Positions 24,215-31,055 of a DNA stretch of 37,899 bases are shown here, in pieces. Both the position numbers and the translations under genes were made by a program. The first letter of the stretch is position 1. Every line of letters starts with the position of its first letter. The DNA is from a virus. The stretch spans positions 1 to 37,899 of IMG/VR virus record IMGVR_UViG_3300029989_000086; one strand, written 5' to 3'. The notes beneath the pieces are model-generated. The model did not search any database. It worked only from the letters and a program-made list of their open reading frames with translations, and was not told where the DNA came from.

Positions 24215-24915
24215 TCTCAATCGCCTACAGCGGGACTAGCTCCCCATCGGCACACCGTCTCGCGGAGGTGAGTCCCGAGGTCGAACTGGTCCGGGACTCC
24301 TCTGCGGAGGTCGACGTGAACTGGGGGCGAGCGGACGCCAACGCCAAGCTCAACCGCGACACGAGCAAGGCCACGAACAAGCGCGTCATGCGGGAGCTGT
24401 TCCGTGAGCACGGAGTTCCCATGCCGACGCTCTACGACGTGGACGAGGTTCAGGTCCCCGCCATCGGCCGGCCCGATCGCCACACAAGGGGCAAGGCCCT
24501 GTGGCTCTGTGAGAATGACGGCGCCGTGAAGGCTGCCCTTCGAGGCACGCCTCGCAAGCGAGCTGCCAGCCATTTCATGGAGTATGTGTCGAAGGAGCGG
24601 GCTCCCCGCGAGTTCCGGGTCCATGTGTTCTTGGGCAACGTGATCCGCACCAGCCTGAAGTCCTACGACGCGGCAGCTCAAGAGGCTGGCCGGCACTACA
24701 CGACGGTGAGTGCGGAGGGCTTCCGGACTGACCACGTTCGGGACGCTGCACGCAAAGCGATCAAGGCTGTCGGTCTGGACTTCGGAGCTGTGGACGTCCT
24801 GGCGAACGACGACGAGTGCTGGGTCCTGGAGGCGAACTGCGCTCCTGGTCTTGGCGGAACGATGCCCGAGGTGTACGCGAACGCGTTCGCCAGCTGGAAG
24901 GAATGTGCCGCATGA
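24211..24915 (+). CDS. ATP-grasp ligase (RimK/COOH-NH2 ligase type)
   Basis: 234 aa from GTG 24211. VNWGR near residue 37 and NKRVMRELFREHGVPMP begin the ATP-grasp fold; the lid region ALWLCENDGAVKAAL and FMEYVSKERAPREFRVHVF bear the ATP-binding Lys and Glu, and FGAVDVLANDDECWVLEANCAPGL holds the Asp/Glu/Asn Mg ligands. The family joins a carboxylate to an amine using ATP. Phage members are thought to modify peptides or wall components, but substrates are unproven. Here it is followed in a 4-base overlap by a tiny Cys-rich protein and a 66-aa protein, which may be substrates. Confidence 0.75.
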   Translation: MISIAYSGTSSPSAHRLAEVSPEVELVRDSSAEVDVNWGRADANAKLNRDTSKATNKRVMRELFREHGVPMPTLYDVDEVQVPAIGRPDRHTRGKALWLCENDGAVKAALRGTPRKRAASHFMEYVSKERAPREFRVHVFLGNVIRTSLKSYDAAAQEAGRHYTTVSAEGFRTDHVRDAARKAIKAVGLDFGAVDVLANDDECWVLEANCAPGLGGTMPEVYANAFASWKECAA

Positions 24916-25073
24916 ACTGGCTCAAGCGTCTTGCCATCTGGCTCGCGGTAAGTCTCTCAGATCTCGTCACGATCTCCCACGAGGAGACCTGCAAGTGCGA
25001 CATCGCTCCTGGCGGACTGTCGGGTTGGACGATGGACCGGTCCCGCTGCCCGATCCACTGGGACGGGCGATGA
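24912..25073 (+). CDS. Tiny Cys/His protein with hydrophobic N-terminus
   Basis: 53 aa, ATGA overlap with the ATP-grasp gene. Residues 1-20 (MNWLKRLAIWLAVSLSDLVT) form a hydrophobic or amphipathic helix, followed by CKCDIAPGG and RCPIHWDG, a likely zinc-binding CxC...CxxH set. It may be a membrane-attached small zinc protein. Its coupling to the ligase makes it a candidate peptide substrate; unproven. Confidence 0.5.
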   Translation: MNWLKRLAIWLAVSLSDLVTISHEETCKCDIAPGGLSGWTMDRSRCPIHWDGR

Positions 25074-25270
25074 TCAAGACGCCCGCAGAGGCGGAGAGGG
25101 CCATCAAGCCCTCATCCACCGTCTATATGGATGGCACCACCGTAGTCAACCTTGGTCACATCTGGTCCCCCGGGATCGTCGCCAGCATCCGGGTCGGGGT
25201 GGGGGAGGTTGCAGTCCTCCGGTCCTGGCTGAATGAGATCCTCGACGAGGTATACGAGGCGATGTACTAG
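25070..25270 (+). CDS. Small hypothetical protein, last of the rightward operon
   Basis: 66 aa, ATGA overlap with the gene before. Contains VNLGHIWSPGIVASIRVG and a helical C-terminus (NEILDEVYEAMY). No motif recognised. It ends directly before a strong terminator. Confidence 0.5.
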   Translation: MIKTPAEAERAIKPSSTVYMDGTTVVNLGHIWSPGIVASIRVGVGEVAVLRSWLNEILDEVYEAMY

Positions 25271-25277
25271 AAACACA

Positions 25278-25315
25278 AAAAGCCCCAAGAGGATTGGTTT
25301 CCTCTTGGGGCTTTT
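25278..25315. terminator. Bidirectional terminator between operons
   Basis: A perfect 16-bp stem, 25278-25293 with 25300-25315, loop TTGGTT. The left flank is an A run and the right flank a T run, so it can end both the rightward replication operon and the leftward integrase transcript arriving from 25371. The 100 bases between 25271 and 25370 hold nothing else recognisable. Confidence 0.92.
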
Positions 25316-25370
25316 CTGCTATTGGGGATAGCGTAGTCCGAACCGAAGGCCGGCGTCGAACACAATCAGA

Positions 25371-26777
25371 TTAGGCCGCACTGGGCTCGAACACAACCTT
25401 GTCCGGATCGTAGGTCCTGGCCCCCCTCCCGAGCGGCGTGAGGGTGATCTTCGTGAACACGCGGCTAAGGAGGGTGCGGTACTCCCCCCTGCTCATCTGC
25501 GCAAGCTCCTGCGCTAGGTACTCCTCGTCCCGTACGGCCTCTAGCGCGGTCCAGGATTGCCCCTGCCCGAGTCTGGCAAGCTCAGCGTTGATCTGTGCCA
25601 GCTGACCCTTCAGGGAGTCCTCAGCGGCTTGTAGGGCCGCGAGCGAGATGGTCCCGGATGCGAATGCCTGACCAACCTCGGAGGAGCGCGATTCGGCCGC
25701 GATCTTCCCTGACTTCAGGATGCGAAGCCGCTCAGTATCGCCGTCATCTAGCTCCCCACTCCAGAGGTCCGGGCGGCTAGCGAGTTCGGTGATCAGGCGT
25801 TTGAACACGACCGCGTTAAGCCAATCTTCGGGGTAGTTGAGGTGCTGGGTGGCGGAACAGCAATAGAACGTCGCGAAGGCCTTCCGCTTCGCTATCGTCC
25901 CCCGCTTCTTGATGTGCGCACCGCAGACCCCGCACGAGACGAACGACAGCCCACCCAGCTCCGTCGTGGGGCTCGCGCCGGAACTGACTGCCCTCGGAGT
26001 TAGGCGAGTGGGGTCATTGAGGATCGCTAATGCCGCACGGTAGGTCGGCTCGTCTACGATCGCTTCCCAGTCACCGGGACCTACCTCAACGTCGTGATAG
26101 GTGTTGATCCCGGCATTACGCGCGTACTTCAAGATGCGGCCAACATCCCTGGGGGTGTGGCTCTTTCCGGTCCCCCGAGTGAATCCAACCGATTCCCAGT
26201 ACCGGGTGATGTCACCCATGGTTGATCCGGTGACCAGCATGCGGTAAGCCTCGGCGATGTAGGGCGCCTGCGTAACGTCGACGGTTCCGTCCAGCGCGTA
26301 TCCGTAAGGCTTCTTCGACCACCACTTCCTCCCCATCGCTGCACGCTGACGATTAGCCAACCTCTGCCGCTCCCCCTTCAACTCCACCTCATTCTGTGCC
26401 CAGGCGGTGACGGTACGAGCCAACGCTCGGCCGGTGGGGGTACTCAGGTCGAACTCGCCAGCCTGAAGTGCGTGGACCTTGCACCCCAGGTCGAGAACCC
26501 GCTCCAGATCCTTTGTCGACTTCCGCAAGAGTCGGTCGTTGTGCCAGCACACGATGTCTCGCGGACGGTCCTTCAGTAGCTGCTCGAAGTCAGGGCGGAG
26601 CTTCCCGTTCGAGGCGCTGATGTCGTTGTCGCGATAGACTCTGGTGACGGTGAAGCCATGGCTCGCAGCCCACTCCTGACACACGGTCTCCTGGCGCTCG
26701 ACGCCGAGTGCCTGCTCTGAGGGGTCGTCACTGATGCGGACGTAGATCACGCATTCACTAGGGGAGTTGCTCGTCAT
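25371..26777 (-). CDS. int: Large serine integrase
   Basis: 468 aa. N-terminal resolvase domain with catalytic Ser16 in YVRISDDP, Arg-rich helices, and VCWHNDRLLRK; recombinase domain from about 150 (KKPYGYALD); zinc ribbon (SCGVCG ... FYCC) around 280-310; and a C-terminal coiled coil (LQAAEDSLKGQLAQINAELARL). This is the standard large serine recombinase that joins attP to attB in the host chromosome, so the phage is temperate. It is the first gene read leftward from the attP candidate, and its ATG is only 6 bases from a -10-like box with no ribosome binding site, implying a leaderless message. A directionality factor is not recognised. Confidence 0.92.
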   Translation of the reverse strand: MTSNSPSECVIYVRISDDPSEQALGVERQETVCQEWAASHGFTVTRVYRDNDISASNGKLRPDFEQLLKDRPRDIVCWHNDRLLRKSTKDLERVLDLGCKVHALQAGEFDLSTPTGRALARTVTAWAQNEVELKGERQRLANRQRAAMGRKWWSKKPYGYALDGTVDVTQAPYIAEAYRMLVTGSTMGDITRYWESVGFTRGTGKSHTPRDVGRILKYARNAGINTYHDVEVGPGDWEAIVDEPTYRAALAILNDPTRLTPRAVSSGASPTTELGGLSFVSCGVCGAHIKKRGTIAKRKAFATFYCCSATQHLNYPEDWLNAVVFKRLITELASRPDLWSGELDDGDTERLRILKSGKIAAESRSSEVGQAFASGTISLAALQAAEDSLKGQLAQINAELARLGQGQSWTALEAVRDEEYLAQELAQMSRGEYRTLLSRVFTKITLTPLGRGARTYDPDKVVFEPSAA

Positions 26778-26778
26778 A

Positions 26779-26836
26779 CAACGATGATACCAATGGATCT
26801 ACCATGACCATCGTAGGTCCATTCGCACCATCGTTG
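26779..26836. other. Candidate attP (58-bp imperfect palindrome)
   Basis: Left arm 26779-26802 and right arm 26813-26836 are inverted repeats with 20 of 24 bases matching (outer eight CAACGATG/CATCGTTG exact). The centre (26803-26812) is CATGACCATC, whose middle dinucleotide AC (26807-26808) could be the crossover core. Serine integrases use ~50-bp attP sites with exactly this symmetry, next to int. The site begins 2 bases from the integrase start codon. Confidence 0.75.
26784..26789 (-). promoter_or_regulatory. Candidate -10 box of a leaderless integrase promoter
   Basis: On the minus strand TATCAT lies 6 bases before the integrase ATG, so transcription would start on or next to the A of the start codon. 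Upstream of this ATG there is no Shine-Dalgarno. Leaderless messages are common in actinobacteria. The matching -35 would fall near the attP centre and is weak. Confidence 0.45.
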
Positions 26837-26854
26837 CCCGGAGGGGCGAAACCC

Positions 26855-27166
26855 CTAGTGGCGCCGCACTTCGCGCAGACGATTTGCGCCGTAGGCCGTC
26901 AGGCCGATGCCGATGGCGAGGCCGATGATGTTGGGAGCGTTTCCCGCGAGGTCTATGAGAGTGAGCGCTAGTCCGATCACCATGAGCGTCACGCCGAGCG
27001 CGGTGCGCCACGCCTTCTCTGAGGACGTCAGGGAGTATGCCTTGCCTTGGCGAATCAGCTCCATGACCTCCACTCTGCGGGCGTCGTAGGTGGGCTGGTT
27101 AATCTCGCCGGATTGGAGACGCTGGTCGAGGTTGGCAAGCATAGCGGGACCGAGTTGCTGGGGCAT
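26855..27166 (-). CDS. Small membrane protein beside the integrase
   Basis: 103 aa from ATG 27166; a GTG at 27202 would give 115 aa but sits in the tail of a leftward terminator. Residues ~10-40 (ANLDQRLQSGEINQPTYDARR) resemble a SHOCT-like short helical domain, followed by two membrane segments (TALGVTLMVIGLALTLIDLA and IIGLAIGIGLTAYGA). Small double-span membrane proteins near integrases are often prophage-expressed and can block superinfection; that is a hypothesis here. On the minus strand TAAGCT (27174-27179) lies 7 bases before the ATG, which would again allow a leaderless message. Confidence 0.6.
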   Translation of the reverse strand: MPQQLGPAMLANLDQRLQSGEINQPTYDARRVEVMELIRQGKAYSLTSSEKAWRTALGVTLMVIGLALTLIDLAGNAPNIIGLAIGIGLTAYGANRLREVRRH

Positions 27167-27201
27167 GGCGTGGAGCTTACTCGCGAACTGGTCCAGAAAC
27201 A

Positions 27202-27232
27202 CGAAAAGCCCCCACCCCGAAGGGTGAGGGCT
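27202..27232 (-). terminator. Leftward terminator closing the long leftward operon
   Basis: An 11-bp stem with one mismatch (AGCCCTCACCC read on the minus strand) and a TTCG loop, followed on the minus strand by CTTTTCGTGTTT. It would stop transcripts coming from the right before the membrane protein and integrase genes, so these two are probably controlled separately. Confidence 0.8.
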
Positions 27233-27250
27233 AAACGTGGAGGGGTGGTT

Positions 27251-27397
27251 CTAGTCGCCGTGATTCCCCAGGTGGGGGCACGGGCAGGTGCACACAAGGT
27301 CTTCGGTGTCGCTCTGCCTTACGACCTTGCGACACTTGTTATGGATTCCGTCTCGGCACCAGCCAAGGACGGTGGGGTGTTGCTTCCTTTCGGCCAT
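27251..27397 (-). CDS. Small Cys/His-rich protein
   Basis: 48 aa, ATG 27397 overlapping the previous stop (TGATG), ribosome binding site GAGGGAG. Cys14 and Cys23 (WCRDGIHNKC), then CTCPCPH near the end: a likely small zinc site. Last gene before the leftward terminator. Function unknown. Confidence 0.55.
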   Translation of the reverse strand: MAERKQHPTVLGWCRDGIHNKCRKVVRQSDTEDLVCTCPCPHLGNHGD

Positions 27398-27603
27398 CAC
27401 GCCATCTCCCTCGCTGACACAACCTTGAAGCTGTACCGCAAGGCCTGCCTCGGGGATGATCCTCCGGAGATCTCTGTCGCCCGATCAATCGCGGCCGGTT
27501 GGGTATCTGCATGGACGACCATGGTGACGTAGCTATCTCGGATGGGGCCTCGGTTATACGTTCCCGTAGTCCATGTGCATCGTTCGATCGTGAACTCGGT
27601 CAT
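27397..27603 (-). CDS. Small hypothetical protein
   Basis: 68 aa, ATG 27603, 4-base overlap with the RNA ligase stop. Reads like a single small alpha/beta domain (ERCTWTTGTYNRG, SYVTMVVHADTQ). No family recognised. It is translationally coupled to the ligase. Confidence 0.5.
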   Translation of the reverse strand: MTEFTIERCTWTTGTYNRGPIRDSYVTMVVHADTQPAAIDRATEISGGSSPRQALRYSFKVVSAREMA

Positions 27604-28352
27604 GCAACCAACTCCATATCCGATTTGCGCAGCGCGACTTCGGCAGCCTTCTCCGTGTCGTCGACGAACGCCTTGAACGTCTGCCTGCTGCCTGAGTGGA
27701 ACAGCACGACGCCCTCGGGCTTGTCGAACTCGGCCGCATAGGAGCCGTGGTCACGCAGCGCGCCTATCGCGGCATCGACGTAGCTGCCGACCCGGACGAC
27801 GTCCGTGTCCTCGTTCAACCACGACACCAGGGGAACGAGGCCGAGCGTCGGCATATCTGGGAACGGGCTCGGCCCGCCGTAGAACACGTTGCTCCGCTGG
27901 GCGATGGCCAGATCCATGAAGTTATCGAACGGGTTGTGTCGGGTGACGTTGAACAGGCTGAAGCGCTTCTCGCCCTTCGGCAGTCCGTAGCCCCGCTGGA
28001 TTCCGTTGCCCCACCACTCACCGAAGTGGCGACCGGGGCCGAGGATCTTAACCAGGGCCTCTGCGTTGTCACGAACCCAGGCTGCGAAGCCGAAGTTGTC
28101 GGACTCGGGGGTGACGAACCGCTTGCGAGACTGCGCGTAGACGACGTACTGCTGCACGGGGAAGCCGTCGTCAGGGTCGGTCTCTCCGCCGAACACGACC
28201 GCGACACAGGCTGGATGGTCGACCCGTGGGCTCGGCCCCCACCACTCCTCCTCGATCAGTACGGCGCTGTTGGTGCCGTCGATCTTCTCGGTGATGATGA
28301 ACGGGCTGGCGAGCCGGGGGATCTTCGGCCAGGACTGAAACTCGACAGTCAC
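27600..28352 (-). CDS. Rnl2-like RNA ligase
   Basis: 250 aa from GTG 28352 with AAGGAG upstream. Nucleotidyltransferase motifs in order: motif I EKIDGTN with the AMP-accepting Lys23, AQSRKRF (motif Ia-like), motif III FGEWWG (Glu112), motif IV EGVVLF (Glu213), motif V FKAF (Lys227). This set is that of the T4 RNA ligase 2 / DNA-repair-type RNA ligases, which seal 3'-OH/5'-P breaks, usually in duplex or nicked RNA. It ends after motif V with only a short tail, so it lacks the C-terminal domain of Rnl2. It works in the same operon as a kinase/phosphatase and an Rnl1-type ligase. Confidence 0.85.
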   Translation of the reverse strand: MTVEFQSWPKIPRLASPFIITEKIDGTNSAVLIEEEWWGPSPRVDHPACVAVVFGGETDPDDGFPVQQYVVYAQSRKRFVTPESDNFGFAAWVRDNAEALVKILGPGRHFGEWWGNGIQRGYGLPKGEKRFSLFNVTRHNPFDNFMDLAIAQRSNVFYGGPSPFPDMPTLGLVPLVSWLNEDTDVVRVGSYVDAAIGALRDHGSYAAEFDKPEGVVLFHSGSRQTFKAFVDDTEKAAEVALRKSDMELVA

Positions 28353-28934
28353 TCACTTCTCCTTGGTGGTGGTGGTCACGGTCGGCTTCCCATCGAGAAC
28401 AACGCGGTGCTTCGTGCTGTCCCAGTGAGCAGCGCCACCAGTGGTCTTCACGTAGCCCTCCCAGTAGTCGATGTAGGCGGTGCCATCCTCGGCCACGCAG
28501 ACGATGTACGTGCCACTGGAGTCACCCGTGTAGACGCCGGTCTGCTCGGACTGGGCAATGACGCCCCAGTCGCCGCTAGACATGCCGGCCAAGGTTCCGT
28601 AGGTGATCTGCTCGGGGTTGGTCAGCTGGGTGGTTGAGGGAACCGGGAATCCGATACTCGGGCACTCGTCGATCGGGTCGGTGACGCCCTGGTTGAACAT
28701 GAACGTGGTGGTCGCCACGGAGTTCGCCTGGGCGCTCGTCACGTCGATGACGGTCTGGCGGTACTGCGACCAGTCGAAGTTCGGGACTGGCTGGACGGCC
28801 TGGAGCTTCTGGAGCTGACTGTTGGCGCTCTTGGCGTCGTTGACCGTGGCTGTGGGTGTGTAGCTGCACGCAGCGAAGCTGGTGGCGAGGGCGATACCAG
28901 CAAGGCCGGCGAGGATCTTCTTCTTGTTGTTCAT
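28353..28934 (-). CDS. Secreted lipoprotein
   Basis: 193 aa, ATG 28934 with AAGGAG. The N-terminus is a type II signal peptide: NNKKK, then a hydrophobic stretch (ILAGLAGIALATSF) and lipobox FAAC with Cys23 as the lipid site. The mature part is a Thr/Ser/Gly-rich beta domain with two further Cys. It should be anchored on the outer face of the host membrane. Phage lipoproteins often block adsorption or DNA entry by competing phages; this is plausible but unproven. It directly precedes the RNA ligase gene with no gap. Confidence 0.75.
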   Translation of the reverse strand: MNNKKKILAGLAGIALATSFAACSYTPTATVNDAKSANSQLQKLQAVQPVPNFDWSQYRQTVIDVTSAQANSVATTTFMFNQGVTDPIDECPSIGFPVPSTTQLTNPEQITYGTLAGMSSGDWGVIAQSEQTGVYTGDSSGTYIVCVAEDGTAYIDYWEGYVKTTGGAAHWDSTKHRVVLDGKPTVTTTTKEK

Positions 28935-28945
28935 AGGGGTCTCCT

Positions 28946-29257
28946 TCAGTTGCAGATGCGGGCGTTCGCCACAGCCAGATCGGCGGGCGGGTTCTGGATG
29001 GTCACGTAGATGGCGCAGAAGGTGGACTTGATCTGTTTCTTCTGTGCGTCGCTCGTGGAGGCGTCATATCCCTGGATGCGGGCACGCTCAGCGGCCACGG
29101 TCGCGTCCTGCCATTGCTGGGAGGTGTGGTTGACTTCGCGCTCCTGGGCCACGTTGGCCTTGTAGAGAGCCCAGCCACCGAACCACAGACCGACACAGAC
29201 GGCGACGGCGACGATGGTCGCCAGGATGCCCAGGAGGGCGTTCTTCAGGATTCCCAT
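28946..29257 (-). CDS. Single-span membrane protein
   Basis: 103 aa from ATG 29257; an upstream ATG at 29263 would leave only one base after the GGAGGA ribosome binding site, so 29257 is preferred. One membrane helix (NALLGILATIVAVAVCVGLWFGGWAL), then a charged helix and a C-terminal domain with two Cys (FCAIYV, RICN). It precedes the lipoprotein and may act with it at the cell surface. Confidence 0.6.
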   Translation of the reverse strand: MGILKNALLGILATIVAVAVCVGLWFGGWALYKANVAQEREVNHTSQQWQDATVAAERARIQGYDASTSDAQKKQIKSTFCAIYVTIQNPPADLAVANARICN

Positions 29258-29259
29258 AC

Positions 29260-29469
29260 TCATTCCTCCGTGCTGACCGGGCTGCGTAGCCCTGTCTCGT
29301 ATTCGACTGCGGCCTTCCAGCCCTTATCCCAGCCCTTGTCCATGCCCTCGAAATATCCAGCTGCCCTCGCGCTGGAGATGAGTGTCGACACGGCATCGTC
29401 GAACTTCCGCAGGTCGCTGCCGAAGCTCTCCTCGAACCAGTCGAGGCCGGAGCACTTGTCGTCGGTCAT
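29260..29469 (-). CDS. Small hypothetical protein
   Basis: 69 aa, ATG 29469. Helical, acidic first half (DWFEESFGSDLRKFDDAV), then KGWDKGWKAAVEYE. No motif. Four-base overlap with the gene before it. Confidence 0.5.
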   Translation of the reverse strand: MTDDKCSGLDWFEESFGSDLRKFDDAVSTLISSARAAGYFEGMDKGWDKGWKAAVEYETGLRSPVSTEE

Positions 29470-29681
29470 GCGACCAACCTCAGGGGTGCAGAGCGAGTTG
29501 GCGCAGAGATGGTGAGGGTCGGCCCCTCCTCGATCGATGAGAGGGAGATGTCGTCAACTCCGCCAAACCATGCCGACGCCTTCGCCCAGATGCTGGTGCG
29601 AGCCTCGTCCGGGGTGTCCGCATAGGTGGTCCAGGTCAGATCCTCACCGCCTGCCTGGAGGAAGTACGTGAACTTCGTCAT
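29466..29681 (-). CDS. Small hypothetical protein
   Basis: 71 aa from ATG 29681, which has a strong AAGGAGG just upstream; longer forms do not. Beta-strand-rich (KFTYFLQAGGEDLTWTTYA) with an alpha segment (EARTSIWAKASAWFGG). It resembles small single-domain phage proteins; function unknown. Confidence 0.5.
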   Translation of the reverse strand: MTKFTYFLQAGGEDLTWTTYADTPDEARTSIWAKASAWFGGVDDISLSSIEEGPTLTISAPTRSAPLRLVA

Positions 29682-29911
29682 ACTTCCTCCTTCCCCCACG
29701 CCTCGATCCACAGGTCACGCAACTCGCGCAGCGCGATCGGAGTGAGGGTGAAGGGCCATAGCGGGCTCAGCCATGCCAGACGCAGCGCTTCCCGACGCGC
29801 CTTCGGCGAGTAGGCGAAGGTGGCATCCGTGCCGAACTTGATAAACGAGACCATGAACCCGAAGAACCAGATCAGACCCAGGACGATCATGATGGTGATG
29901 CAGTCACTCAT
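29678..29911 (-). CDS. Small membrane protein
   Basis: 77 aa from ATG 29911 with GGAAGG. One membrane span near the N-terminus (TIMIVLGLIWFFGFMVSFI), then a basic/aromatic cytoplasmic part with a second hydrophobic patch (LRLAWLSPLWPFTLTPIAL). The recurrent motif lies 4 bases before its ribosome binding site. Confidence 0.55.
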   Translation of the reverse strand: MSDCITIMIVLGLIWFFGFMVSFIKFGTDATFAYSPKARREALRLAWLSPLWPFTLTPIALRELRDLWIEAWGKEEV

Positions 29912-29926
29912 GTAGTCACCTTCCAT

Positions 29927-29938
29927 TCAAGTTACACA
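29927..29938 (-). promoter_or_regulatory. Recurrent motif, minus-strand copy (TGTGTAACTTGA)
   Basis: In the 32-base gap between the kinase/phosphatase and the membrane protein gene at 29911, just before that gene's ribosome binding site. Orientation follows leftward transcription. Confidence 0.5.
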
Positions 29939-29943
29939 TAGGT

Positions 29944-30843
29944 CTAAAAGTCACCGGGGCCACACTGCATGCAGGTCAGCCCCAGATCACGCCAGAGATC
30001 CACCACGGAGTTGCGGTCATCAAACACGCCGACGACGTTGTAGTAGTCCCTGATCCACTCGTTGAAGATCTCCAGCTTCGCCTGCGAGTCAGGCCGGCTA
30101 TCGCCTTCCTTCCGCATGAACAACTCGGCCCAGGTCTCTCGGCCCAAGGTCTCATCCAGCCACTCAGCGGTCGGGATCTCACCCTCGCTGGAGCGCCCAC
30201 TGACGACCAGGACTGTGTGTCCCAGTTTGGACAGGCCCTTCGCCAGGGTGACCACAGCCTCGTGAGGGGAGTCCTGCTTGAGGGTGTCGTCAGTGGCGTA
30301 GAACGAGCGGCCGGACTTGTTGAGGGAGAGGGTGCCGTCGATGTCGAAGATGAACGCGGACGGGTGTGCCCTATTCGGCACGTAGGGCTCGGGGGCAACC
30401 CTGTCCGATTCCGGTGCGGGTGGTCGCTTGCGGAAGCGTCGGTTGATGTCCCGGATCACTTCCTCGCCAACCGCGTCGGCCCTCTTTGCGTCCCGCCGAA
30501 CGCACTCTTCGACGTCTGTCGTGACGTCCAGGACGCTGAAGTTCGCACCAGTCTCAGCGGCGATGTTGACCCACACCTTGAGGTACTTCAACCGCAGGTT
30601 CAGGTCGTCGATCACCACGCTCTTGCCGGCCTTCAAAAGCGTCCGGACGGAGTCACGCTGGATGCGTGAGATCTGCGTCTCCTGTGCGTTCGTCAGGCCC
30701 TTACGGGTGCCGTACAAGGCGTCCCGCAGCGGGTCTCGGCCCACTCGTGCGCGCCCTTCCGGGTCTTCAGCCACCCACTTCAAGGCGGCGGTGGTCTTTC
30801 CAGAGGCGGGAAGGCCCCTCGTTGCAATCAGCTCAACAGCCAT
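29944..30843 (-). CDS. T4-like polynucleotide kinase/phosphatase
   Basis: 299 aa, ATG 30843 with AGGAGG. The N-terminal kinase has P-loop GLPASGKTT (Lys16, Thr17) and GRD (Asp37) as general base candidate; the C-terminal HAD phosphatase has FDIDGTL (Asp167, Asp169), VVSGRS, and FDDRNSVVDLW. The order and positions closely follow T4 Pnkp (kinase then phosphatase, about 300 aa). It would remove 2',3'-cyclic or 3'-phosphate ends and add 5'-phosphate, preparing cut RNA for the ligases on either side. It lies between the two RNA ligase genes in one operon, with one 75-aa gene next to it. Confidence 0.92.
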   Translation of the reverse strand: MAVELIATRGLPASGKTTAALKWVAEDPEGRARVGRDPLRDALYGTRKGLTNAQETQISRIQRDSVRTLLKAGKSVVIDDLNLRLKYLKVWVNIAAETGANFSVLDVTTDVEECVRRDAKRADAVGEEVIRDINRRFRKRPPAPESDRVAPEPYVPNRAHPSAFIFDIDGTLSLNKSGRSFYATDDTLKQDSPHEAVVTLAKGLSKLGHTVLVVSGRSSEGEIPTAEWLDETLGRETWAELFMRKEGDSRPDSQAKLEIFNEWIRDYYNVVGVFDDRNSVVDLWRDLGLTCMQCGPGDF

Positions 30844-31055
30844 GAGTTGGCCTCCTTCTCAGTCCCCTCAAGGACGGTCGCTCGTTCGTTGTCTCGGGTC
30901 AGCCAGCGCAAGTCCGCAGCGACCAACGCTGCGCCGGCGTAGTCGGTGAATGGCTCACCCCACAGCATCGTCACGTCTGAGGTGATCGTGTTGTAGATGA
31001 CCGCCCAGTAGTAGACGGGCGCCAGTTTCGGGAACAGTTTGTCGAGAATGCTCAT
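30828..31055 (-). CDS. Small hypothetical protein between ligase and kinase
   Basis: 75 aa from ATG 31055. Starts MSILDKLFPKLAPVYYWAVI; has a hydrophobic/aromatic N-terminal stretch and a C-terminal helix (LRWLTRDNERATVLEG). Overlaps Rnl1-type ligase by 4 bases and the kinase/phosphatase by 16, so it is fixed in the RNA repair set by coupling. No known motif. Confidence 0.5.
   Translation of the reverse strand: MSILDKLFPKLAPVYYWAVIYNTITSDVTMLWGEPFTDYAGAALVAADLRWLTRDNERATVLEGTEKEANSWLLS

Noticed and set aside
25316-25370. attP on the 3' side of the integrase gene
   Set aside because: This short gap has no inverted-repeat symmetry, whereas the 58-bp palindrome on the 5' side is strong.
27696-28637. 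313-codon rightward open frame over the Rnl2-like ligase and lipoprotein
   Set aside because: The minus-strand genes have complete ligase motifs and a lipobox; the plus frame shows no recognisable domain or start signal.
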